In this document: positions 8,101 through 14,241 of the stretch, piece by piece
How the letters are laid out: the number at the start of each line of letters is the position of its first letter
How positions within the stretch are numbered: position 1 is the first letter of the stretch
Assembly (NCBI RefSeq): GCF_002607855.1
Contig: NZ_AWQQ01000087.1
Location: 44,779 to 60,173, forward strand
Reading direction: 5' to 3'
DNA length: 15,395 bases
DNA from: Desulforamulus profundi
GTDB lineage: Bacteria; Bacillota_B; Desulfotomaculia; Desulfotomaculales; Desulfotomaculaceae
The notes under the pieces: generated by a model
Database searches by the model: none
What the model was told of the DNA's origin: nothing
Seen by the model: only the letters and a program-made list of their open reading frames with translations
Position numbers and translations under genes: made by a program

Positions 8101-8898
8101 GCATTGCTCCACAGCGCAAAGCGTTTTAAGCCCTTTTATTCTATTTCGTAATTCTTCAATTGTAAGACTAGCTTTATGCAGCATAGCGTGGCAATTTGGG
8201 CATACAGGTCTTAAATCATTTACTGGGTCTATTTGATATTCCTTATTTATTTCATGTAGTGGTCTTAAGTGGTGTACTTCTATGTATTGAAATCCAATAT
8301 CACCATAAACCTTTTCAAAATCAAATTCACATACACAGCATTTATACCCATATTTTTCAAGACATAGTTTTCTTGCTTTTGGGTTACGTTCATACGCATT
8401 TACTGTGATCTTTTTCATCGCACCTTCAAAAAGACTTTCTTCTTGCTGTTTATTTATCTCGTACGGCATTTTAACATATTCATCCATAGTGTCTAAAATA
8501 CTTAACCTTTTTTCAATAATTAGTTCATCTATTGCTTCTTTTAATTCAGGTCTTAAAATCCAAAGAAAATTTTTCCCATTTTTATGTCTCGCACCTAAAA
8601 ACATTATATGCCAGTAATTAAACTTTGTACTATCATGTTTTTGCCGAGGAGCTTCTATTCCTAAATACTTTGCGATCCTCTTCCCTAATTGCCCAACATT
8701 CGAATTATATGATTTTGGCGATTGACCATTTTTTATTGCTATGTCTGTCGCTGTCGCCATATGATTTGGCTCGTTGTAAACCATTAGAATTAAATCTAAA
8801 TTATATGGTTTAACAAGTCTTTCATCAACGAGTATATTCTTCCATTGTTCTTTCGTAATATCAACTTTATCATTCCATTCAATCTTATTGTAATCCAT
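8065..8898 (-). CDS. HNH endonuclease, McrA-like
   Basis: A 277-residue protein with a C-terminal HNH nuclease domain at about residues 180-242. It shows the zinc-ribbon CxxC (C187, C190), the catalytic IEVHH (209-210), N227, and CPNCHAMLH (C233, C236, H237, H241). Such domains cut DNA in type II and type IV (McrA-like, modified-DNA-dependent) restriction and in homing. The N-terminal 150 residues contain a helical YNEPNHMATATDIAIKNGQ...VGQLGKRIAKYLGI segment found ahead of HNH domains in other restriction-type proteins; it may read DNA modification. AAAAGGAG precedes the ATG. The last 18 or so residues (from LCAVEQ on) read into intron sequence and are probably not native. Its AT-rich composition and flanking repeats suggest recent arrival. 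Confidence 0.85.
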   Translation of the reverse strand: MDYNKIEWNDKVDITKEQWKNILVDERLVKPYNLDLILMVYNEPNHMATATDIAIKNGQSPKSYNSNVGQLGKRIAKYLGIEAPRQKHDSTKFNYWHIMFLGARHKNGKNFLWILRPELKEAIDELIIEKRLSILDTMDEYVKMPYEINKQQEESLFEGAMKKITVNAYERNPKARKLCLEKYGYKCCVCEFDFEKVYGDIGFQYIEVHHLRPLHEINKEYQIDPVNDLRPVCPNCHAMLHKASLTIEELRNRIKGLKTLCAVEQCEKAEALPPRRD

Positions 8899-9006
8899 TT
8901 TTTAACTCCTTTTAAGCAATCAACTTTTTTCGTAAAAGTTAACAAGTTTTTCTATATTTATTACTTACCTTATTATCTATTTGGTAACAATCGTGTTTTC
9001 TGCCCA

Positions 9007-9078
9007 CGTCCACGGAAACATATCCCATTTCCTCCCAAAAGACATAAAGCCTTGCGCAGCATGGCTTTATCGCCTGTG
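9007..9078. repeat. Direct repeat copy B (about 70 bp)
   Basis: Second copy of the 7843-7914 repeat: CGTCCACGGAAACATAT, TCCCAAAAG, then an imperfect ATAAAGCCTTGC/GCATGGCTTTAT hairpin (9044-9070). It has an extra right-hand portion to 9161 that copy A lacks. Confidence 0.8.
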
Positions 9079-9161
9079 TTTTCTTTTGATGGAAACTACT
9101 CACTCCACGTGCGTTGAGCGGCGAAAAGCAAGCAAAAGAAAACACTGAATATGTTTCCACA
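9011..9161. repeat. About 150-bp element with nested inverted repeats (MITE-like)
   Basis: The outer arms CCACGGAAACATAT (9011-9024) and ATATGTTTCCAC (9150-9161) are near-perfect inverted repeats. Inside, GTGTTTTCTTTTG (9076-9088) and CAAAAGAAAACAC (9133-9145) form a perfect 13-bp inverted repeat. No credible coding sequence lies in it. The symmetry suggests a small non-autonomous mobile element or a repeat family typical of the host genome. Only one complete copy is in view. Confidence 0.5.
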
Positions 9162-9215
9162 ATTCATTCCAGTGTATTTGCATCCTTGTTTTTTAATTTT
9201 AAGCAGAATTAATAA

Positions 9216-9560
9216 TCATTTCATTGCTAATCCTTTGTTTATTGCTTCCTGAATGATCTTATGGCAGCAAACGCCCATTGGATTATTCTCTTTGCAATTG
9301 GAATTTTTCATTGCACCGGTAATAGCATTCACTTGTTGTACCGTTTTCGATCCATGCTTAACCACAGCGTCAATAACTTGTTCTTCTGTAACTTTGCTGC
9401 AATAACATGCGTACTTGGGATTCGCATTTTTCTTAAACCAGACAAGAACTTTGATTTGATCCTTCAAGAATTTAACGCCATTATCTAAATTATAGTAGAC
9501 AACATCACATTCCTCATTTATACAGATTCTATATTGGTCTCCCTCTACTGCGCTTGGAAT
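9216..9560 (-). pseudogene. CopZ-like [2Fe-2S]/copper chaperone-family protein, 5' end missing
   Basis: The frame encodes VEGDQYRICINEECDVVYYN, then VWFKKNANPKYACYCSKVTEE, AITGAMKNSNCKENNP and MGVCCHKI. The ECDVVYYN segment, the CYC pair and the NCxxNNPxGxCC pair are the hallmarks of the CopZ/Csac_0668 family. These proteins carry a BFD-like [2Fe-2S] site (four Cys: CxC...C...CC) after a zinc-binding N-terminus, and are linked to copper delivery or redox. The N-terminal zinc-knuckle region is missing: at about 9555 the frame runs into the start of a pRiA4b ORF-3-like gene and an in-frame stop. The only in-frame start with the right spacing is a TTG at 9467, too far inside for a full product. 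A truncated protein could be made, but a relic is more likely. Confidence 0.75.
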
Positions 9561-9594
9561 CTATCAATTCAATTTTTATTTGATAAGCTTTCAT
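9529..9594 (-). pseudogene. First codons of a plasmid pRiA4b ORF-3-like gene
   Basis: The ATG at 9594 begins MKAYQIKIELIDSK, which is the usual N-terminus of pRiA4b ORF-3-like proteins (normally continuing P-x-I-W-R-R-V and running to about 180 residues). After 14 codons the homology ends and the frame reads RSRGRPI and stops, because CopZ-like sequence has been joined on at about 9555. A ribosome binding site (TAGGTGA) remains in front, overlapping the end of the upstream fragment. The assignment rests on a short match. Confidence 0.6.
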
Positions 9595-9599
9595 AAGCT

Positions 9600-9746
9600 T
9601 CACCTAAATTCCTTTCCAGTTATTCTTTTAATCATTTTGCAGAACTGCTTCCATTCTTCTGGAAACTTATTGTCACCATACTTTCTGACGGTTCTCCCGT
9701 CAGTAATTATTTCAACGCTCCATTGAGTCCCGTCACAGACTCCGGG
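9600..9746 (-). pseudogene. C-terminal fragment of an unrecognised protein
   Basis: The frame reads CDGTQWSVEIITDGRTVRKY, then GDNKFPEEWKQFCKMIKRI and TGKEFR before a stop. It has no start codon and is preceded by an in-frame stop at about 9747. The 'DGTQW.V.I...DG..V...GDN.FPE.W..F' pattern resembles the end of small hypothetical proteins that I cannot name. It lies six bases ahead of the pRiA4b-like start, a spacing typical of genes in one operon. It could be the end of the same gene as 9755-9992 after a frameshift. Confidence 0.5.
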
Positions 9747-9754
9747 TTACCATT

Positions 9755-9992
9755 TTACCACAGCCCTGAGACATTAATTTGAAAAGGCCAGCATCCCCCG
9801 TACCATATACTTCCTTTATCATAAACCAATGATAGCATTTGAGTATAGCCTATTTCACCAATTTTCAGTGAATTTTTTGGATGCGCTAAGCTTAACGGGA
9901 ACCAGAAGAAGTGATGGACCAAACCCTTCATGCTCAGTAAAAATATACCACACTTGAGCCTTTAAGAAATCTGGGCCGGATAATGAGGTGGT
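9755..9992 (-). pseudogene. Frameshifted fragment of an unrecognised gene, next to the IS4-like element
   Basis: Two overlapping frames look protein-like and belong together. The first is LSGPDFLKAQVWYIFTEHEG followed by FGPSLLLVPVKLSASKKFTE. The second is IGEIGYTQMLSLVYDKGSIW followed by YGGCWPFQINVSGLW. They join at an A run near 9876, where the frame changes. No start is visible and an in-frame stop lies at 9993-9995, about 35 bases from the left end of the insertion sequence. No family is recognised. It may continue into the 9600-9746 fragment to form one gene of 130 or more codons. Confidence 0.4.
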
Positions 9993-10029
9993 TTAGGTAA
10001 GGCTGTGAACAATATTTTCCTCTATTTAA

Positions 10030-11188
10030 CATGAGTTATGCACTTGTAGTAAATTAATGCCAAAAAATAATTTTGAAAAATATCCAAAAAACGATTGATA
10101 TTTTCAAAATCGCCCAATAATCGAAATGGATGGTATTATTTGCCATTACATTATCGATACGGGTGATACAAAAGATGAACTTGCAAAAACCGATCTTTGA
10201 AAACAAACAACATGGTCCTGGTGGCGGTATTCCACTCCTGAAAAGTCTTTGGGAGAAATTTGACCTCTCACTGCTCTTTTTACAGACGGGGATTGTCAAG
10301 CATTCCGGTGTCTCCGGCTGGTTGATGGCTTTTGCTATATTTGTGGCTTGATTGCTCAAAAGCCCTCGATAAACCAGAATGCAGATTTTACCTCGGATTC
10401 TCCCATTCTGAAGGTTTTGTTAAAAGGGGAATCCATCAGCCAGTCCGCTTTCAGCCGGTTTTTCTCGAAACCATTTGATTGGCTCCAGTTTGCGGTAGGC
10501 CGTATCCAAAGGCTTCAGGAACATCCGGAATCCCGGTTATCCGAAGGGGATGTGATTGCTTTGGATGACACCAAAGTGGCCCACCCGTTTGGGAAAAAAC
10601 TTCCCTTCCTGTGCTGGCTGTTTGATAGTTCTACCCGGAATCATATCTGGTGTATGAACTTGACCGTTTTGAAAAACGGCTTGGAATATCCCCTCTTCTG
10701 GCGATTCTGGCGTAAAAACGAAAGCCAGGATGACAAACAAACCAAGCTGGAATTGGCACGGAAAATGCTCCTGGATCTCCGCAGTACCTGTCGTGAACGG
10801 CTATGGGTAGCTATGGACCGCTGGTTCATATGCAAGAATTTCTTCAACTGGGTGACCAAGGCCAAGAAAAACACCGTTTTGTATTGCAAGTACTCTGATC
10901 CGGTATCCCGGAAAGAGCAATACAAGAAGGTCAATCCAAAGAAACCTTATTGTGCTATGCAAGATGGGAATGCAATAAAGAAGGCGCTGAAGAAGCCCTC
11001 TCCCACTGCGAAATGGTCAGGTACTTATTCAACGCCAGTCATCGAATTTGCTGTTATGAGCAACAAATCTAAGTATATTTTGACACAACTGGCGATAGGT
11101 TTTCAAAGTTCATCGAAAAATTTTGGCTCCACATCCATTCTTGTGGCTGTGGAATTGGTACTATTTACCTATAACTGCATAACTCATG
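10030..11188 (+). mobile_element. IS4-like insertion sequence with 13-bp terminal inverted repeats
   Basis: CATGAGTTATGCA at 10030-10042 is repeated exactly, inverted, at 11176-11188 (TGCATAACTCATG). The similarity continues inward with two mismatches over about six more bases (TTGTAG against TTATAG). Between the ends lies a single DDE-type transposase gene on the plus strand, frameshifted. Length is about 1.16 kb. I could not identify a target duplication: the flanks (TTTAA on the left, AAAGT on the right) do not match. The right end sits only 7 bases from the stop codon of the acidic protein gene at 11196. Confidence 0.85.
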
Positions 11189-11199
11189 AAAGTGATTAG
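10172..11199 (+). pseudogene. IS4-like DDE transposase, frameshifted
   Basis: Translation begins MNLQKPIFENKQHGPGGGIP at 10172. The first frame ends just after GWLMAFAIFVA at 10351. The second frame continues YICGLIAQKPSINQNADFTS, so one T appears to be missing from the T4 run at 10330-10333. Catalytic features: ALDDTKVAHPFGKK (first Asp), a WLFDSSTRNHIWCMNL segment, and WVAMDRWF (second Asp). The C-terminal third (from KKPYCAMQDG onward) is poorly conserved and the expected glutamate is not obvious, so a second lesion is likely. The final residues (NCITHESD) are encoded by the right terminal repeat and run 11 bases past it. IS4 superfamily is likely; the exact group is uncertain. Confidence 0.8.
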
Positions 11200-11885
11200 T
11201 TCAAAATATTCCTGAATTGTTCTACTACATTCTTACCTGTTTTTTTATCTTGTGGGATTGGAATATCAAATTCACCTTCCCCATCATTATCAAAACCTCC
11301 GTATTTTTCCCATACTGCATATAAAGTTCTGTAATCCCCATTCATAAGCTGCTGACGCACTTGAACAAGCAAATTCAGCAATTCATCTTCAGCAACAAAG
11401 CCTACGCCTTCTTCCCCATCGCCTTCGTCTTCCTCATTCTCGTCACCGTAATAATCTTCATATTCATCATATGAATCATCAATATATGCCATATCAACCC
11501 TGCAATATATGGCTACCACTGCCCGGTTGCCAATGCTTTCTACGGTAATTCCCAAATCATCGTCTCCACTGAATTCATATTTATATAAATCCTCCAACTG
11601 TTCTTGCGTGGTGTTAAATGCAAGTGCAAAAGTCCACCAGTCATAGTCTTCCCGGTACATCACGTCATAATATTTTGCCATCAGATTCTCCCATCCGCCG
11701 GGTATGTCATACCCGTCAACATGGTAAGTAAAACTGACTCTTCTTGATGTAGGGTCAGCCCTTCTGGAAAGAGAAGCGACCTCTGCTTTCTCTTTCTTAC
11801 CAAGCGTCTTATCTAAGGCTAAGAATTCATAGGATGTGGAACTATGGTCTGAAGTAAATCCTTTTCTGATGCTTATTATCCTCAT
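11196..11885 (-). CDS. Acidic protein of unknown function, partner of the radical SAM enzyme
   Basis: A 229-residue protein with a strong GGAGG site before the ATG and 26 bases between it and the radical SAM gene, so the two are one transcriptional unit. The N-terminus is MRIISIRKG followed by a Ser/Thr-rich motif FTSDHSSTSYEF (residues 10-21). A mid-section has many aromatic residues (YHVDGYDIPGGWE, YDWWTFALAFN). Residues about 135-160 are almost all Asp/Glu/Tyr/Gly (DDSYDEYEDYYGDENEEDEG), followed by a helical segment (ELLNLLVQVRQQLMNGDYRTLY). There is no signal peptide or membrane segment. I do not recognise a named family. It could be the substrate, a chaperone or a scaffold for the maturase; which one cannot be told from sequence. 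The IS4-like element ends 7 bases after its stop. Confidence 0.75.
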   Translation of the reverse strand: MRIISIRKGFTSDHSSTSYEFLALDKTLGKKEKAEVASLSRRADPTSRRVSFTYHVDGYDIPGGWENLMAKYYDVMYREDYDWWTFALAFNTTQEQLEDLYKYEFSGDDDLGITVESIGNRAVVAIYCRVDMAYIDDSYDEYEDYYGDENEEDEGDGEEGVGFVAEDELLNLLVQVRQQLMNGDYRTLYAVWEKYGGFDNDGEGEFDIPIPQDKKTGKNVVEQFRNILN

Positions 11886-11911
11886 TTCAGTTACCTCCAG
11901 TTAGTTCGTGT

Positions 11912-13420
11912 TTATCTATTATTGATCCAAGATGGATAATCCTTATTATTATCCTCCTCAAGCCATTTCTCAATTTCTTCACGGGTTGCATATGGAAATC
12001 CTGCGTCAGTACAACCTATAGTATCCTGTATATCAGCTATGACATCATATTCATCATCAGTATAGTTACTCCCACATAAAGGTCCAGGACATCCCGGATC
12101 AGAACCGATTGCATCCTCTGCAAAGACTCTGCACCCACCACAAAAGACTTTTGCCTGACATTTTCCACAGCTACTGTTTTTAAAACACTTTTTTTCTCTA
12201 AAGCTCCTGTATTTTTTAACTACATTGCTCCTATTCCAAATACATTCAAAATCCTCATTCAGCAAGTTACCTGCCTTAAAAATATCCCCAACAAGCTGCG
12301 AACAAGGATAAACAGAACCATCAGGCGCGACAGATATTATCCTATCTCCTGCAACACATCCTCTTATTCCTGAATATAAGGCTGTTTGCGGATTCAATCT
12401 CCGTTCCAGAAAAGAGAGGGCACAATCAATCCGGAAAAGTATATCTGTATGCATTTCCTGCATCACCGTCAATCTTTCCTCTAAAAGGTCTAGATCATGC
12501 TTATTCGGCTTTTCTTGAAGCCACCGTTTCACATTTTTAGGAGGCTTGTACCTAAGCAGGGTATACCGCTTAAAACCGCTGCTTATAAGCATTTCAATTA
12601 CTCTATCAAAATTATGTATGGAGGACCTTGTCATAATTAAATTTGCGCCAGCAATTATGCCGCGTTCATTCAACTGTGTTATTAATACTCTAAGCTTTTC
12701 TGCAGCACTGATGTCTCCATTTATAAGCTCATCCGTTCTTATTCCGATTTGAAGAGTTTTTATGTGTTTTGCCAATGCATCAAGTCGTTCGCGTTCAATT
12801 TCATATTTTCCTGTAGTAATATGAACTGCCAAACCTTTTTCCGATGCTCTATGCACAATGTCCTCCAAGTCATTTCTTATCAAGGGTTCTCCGCCTCCGA
12901 TGGCAAGCTGGAAAACACCGCTGTCTGCTATTTTACTTATCAAATTATATGCAGCTTGAGTATCAAGCTCGTTTGTAAATAAGCTTTTATGACGTTCAAT
13001 ATAGCAATCAGGACATGCTTCTCCACATTTATAGGTCACTGCCCAATGAACTGTCTCAGGAGCACTCAAATGTTCATATGCAGGCCATCTAAGTTTTATG
13101 AGATTTTTTTCTTGAAGCCGCTTTCTATAATCTTCAGACAGGATTCCATTTGGCATTACATCAATAATTCCCATATCCGCAAACCTTGATAATATACCTT
13201 TTATGCCTCCACTATTTATCCTTTTTCCCTTATAGGTTATAGGCATATCCAATAAAGCATTCATATCAACTAATTCAATATGCTTTATTATTGAAATGAC
13301 TGTGAAAGCTTCCCTATCAATATCAATAACATCTCCCGTATCCATATTGAAAAGAACCCCGCCAAAATATTCTTTTCTTATTTTAACTTTGTCGGAAAGT
13401 TTAATAAAGTTGGATTTCAT
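11912..13420 (-). CDS. Radical SAM/SPASM protein with N-terminal PqqD-like (RRE) domain
   Basis: A 502-residue enzyme with three parts. Residues about 1-90 match the PqqD-like peptide-recognition fold (FIKLSDKVKIRKEYFGGVLF, NMDTGDVIDIDREAFTVI). The radical SAM core has its [4Fe-4S] motif CGEACPDC (C132, C136, C139) and GGGEP (175-179). A C-terminal SPASM domain has C355, C373 and the cluster C418, C421, C427, C430, C444, C449 for auxiliary iron-sulfur clusters. This is the architecture of maturases that make C-C, C-S or C-O bonds in peptides or proteins. The RRE normally grips a precursor leader. I choose ATG 13420: a GTG nine codons earlier overlaps the mini-ORF and lacks a ribosome binding site. 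The substrate and the specific named subgroup are unknown. Confidence 0.88.
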   Translation of the reverse strand: MKSNFIKLSDKVKIRKEYFGGVLFNMDTGDVIDIDREAFTVISIIKHIELVDMNALLDMPITYKGKRINSGGIKGILSRFADMGIIDVMPNGILSEDYRKRLQEKNLIKLRWPAYEHLSAPETVHWAVTYKCGEACPDCYIERHKSLFTNELDTQAAYNLISKIADSGVFQLAIGGGEPLIRNDLEDIVHRASEKGLAVHITTGKYEIERERLDALAKHIKTLQIGIRTDELINGDISAAEKLRVLITQLNERGIIAGANLIMTRSSIHNFDRVIEMLISSGFKRYTLLRYKPPKNVKRWLQEKPNKHDLDLLEERLTVMQEMHTDILFRIDCALSFLERRLNPQTALYSGIRGCVAGDRIISVAPDGSVYPCSQLVGDIFKAGNLLNEDFECIWNRSNVVKKYRSFREKKCFKNSSCGKCQAKVFCGGCRVFAEDAIGSDPGCPGPLCGSNYTDDEYDVIADIQDTIGCTDAGFPYATREEIEKWLEEDNNKDYPSWINNR

Positions 13421-13428
13421 ATGCTTTC

Positions 13429-13479
13429 TTATCCTCTTATTTTCCACAGCATGGATTTTGTGGTATCCTTGTCCTGCAT
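13429..13479 (-). CDS. 16-codon mini-ORF ahead of the radical SAM gene
   Basis: ATG at 13479 is preceded by AAAGGAGATCCAA, the best ribosome binding site in the neighbourhood, and encodes MQDKDTTKSMLWKIRG before TAA. The last codons (AGA GGA TAA) provide the weak ribosome binding site of the radical SAM gene, whose ATG follows after 8 bases. The arrangement fits translational coupling. The peptide is also in the place where radical SAM systems often encode their precursor. At 16 residues it would be shorter than known precursors such as PqqA (about 24). A leader peptide controlling the operon, or a degraded precursor, are alternatives. Existence of the frame is certain; that it is translated is inferred. 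Confidence 0.4.
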   Translation of the reverse strand: MQDKDTTKSMLWKIRG

Positions 13480-13530
13480 TTGGATCTCCTTTATTTTTAG
13501 AGATTTGGGCAAGGACTACCCTATATTTCT

Positions 13531-13558
13531 ATTATAAAGGTTTTTTCTTTCTTGTGCA
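13531..13558 (-). promoter_or_regulatory. Candidate promoter of the radical SAM operon
   Basis: On the minus strand a perfect TATAAT (13531-13536) follows TGCACA (13553-13558, 4/6 match to TTGACA) at 16-base spacing. Transcription would start about 45 bases before the mini-ORF. A second, weaker TTGTCA...TATAAC pair with 19-base spacing lies just upstream, at about 13566-13596. Confidence 0.4.
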
Positions 13559-13641
13559 GGATATCTTTAGTTATATCTTGCTATTCAAAATGGTTGACAA
13601 GTTGGAATTTTGTTTTTAGGCAACACTGGTGAGTAAGGATA

Positions 13642-14061
13642 TCAGGTGGCAGGGCTTCTTTCAGCCATCGGCTCGGCAGACATGCCTGGCGAACGAGAAA
13701 GCCGCCACATCTGTGACGGCTGCAAGTAATTTGATTTTAGGTCTTTGCTCAGCTCATCTGAAAAAAGAATTGACAGGTAATCCCGTACGCCATTCAAAAT
13801 ACGATAAACTGAAACGAATTCTCCCTCAATCTTGTAAAATATAAGATAAACCCCGCAAACAAGGAAGTGGTAATCCGTTTTTATATTAATCTTAGCACCG
13901 AGCGAAACTCCCATTTCAGGAAAATCGGCCAGCTTTTCTATCTTGGAATAAATGGCGGTTCCCATCTTTTCAGCTGCTTCCGGATTATCCTCGGTGATGT
14001 AGGCTTTTATTTCCTGCATATCGGCAATCGCCACAGGGTTGATTCTAACTTTGAATCTCAC
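13642..14061 (-). CDS. RelE/ParE-family toxin with an odd C-terminal extension
   Basis: A 139-residue frame. Residues 1 to about 105 are a standard ParE/RelE toxin: MRFKVRINPVAIADMQEIKA, then YITEDNPEAAEKMGTAIYSKI, the LADFPEMG loop, and C-terminal YLIFYKIEGEFVSVYRILNG with RDYLSIL. These toxins cut ribosome-bound mRNA or poison gyrase. The start is GTG at 14061 with a GGAGG site, two bases after the antitoxin stop. The last 30 or so residues (from DLKSNYLQPSQ to AERSPAT) are proline/serine-rich, not part of the fold, and coincide with a GC-richer segment with a hairpin at 13700-13721. The native stop has probably been lost. Its antitoxin is truncated, so free toxin would be dangerous if still active. 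Confidence 0.82.
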   Translation of the reverse strand: MRFKVRINPVAIADMQEIKAYITEDNPEAAEKMGTAIYSKIEKLADFPEMGVSLGAKINIKTDYHFLVCGVYLIFYKIEGEFVSVYRILNGVRDYLSILFSDELSKDLKSNYLQPSQMWRLSRSPGMSAEPMAERSPAT

Positions 14062-14063
14062 GT

Positions 14064-14237
14064 TCAGACCTCCAATGCTTTCTTGAGGTCATCAAGGGAT
14101 TTCCATTCCTCTCCTGTTTTAATTGCATCCTCTGCCTCGGAGAGCTTTGACAAAAGCTTAATCACCGCCTGCTGTTTTTCGTATTCCTGAATATCCATAA
14201 GAACATAGCGGCCTCTGCCATTTTTAGTCAAAAACAC
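14064..14237 (-). pseudogene. Phd-family antitoxin lacking its N-terminus
   Basis: The frame encodes [20 protein letters not shown], then KQQAVIKLLSKLSEAEDAIK and TGEEWKSLDDLKKALEV. VFLTKNGxGxYVLMDIxEYE is the central Phd motif, and the rest is the toxin-binding tail. The roughly 25-30 residues that should precede it (dimerisation and DNA binding; compare the complete homologue at 1164-1451) are replaced at about 14240 by an IstB reading frame on the other strand. Possible restarts are GTG at 14237 or the ATG of MDIQEYE. A truncated product could still neutralise the toxin but not repress the operon. The stop is two bases from the toxin GTG. Confidence 0.82.
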
Positions 14238-14241
14238 GTTC

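Noticed and set aside
8939..9160. 73-residue minus-strand open frame (METYSVFSFACF...)
   Set aside because: It is the translation of the nested inverted-repeat element; no ribosome binding site and no protein-like pattern.
10054..10359. 101-residue minus-strand open frame (MSNQATNIAK...)
   Set aside because: Antisense to the IS4-like transposase start and spans its inverted end region; no ribosome binding site.
13296..13619. 107-residue plus-strand open frame
   Set aside because: Antisense to the start of the radical SAM gene and its promoter region; Phe/Leu-rich shadow.
13700..13721. Inverted repeat considered as a terminator for the toxin gene
   Set aside because: It lies inside the toxin reading frame and has no T-run on either side.
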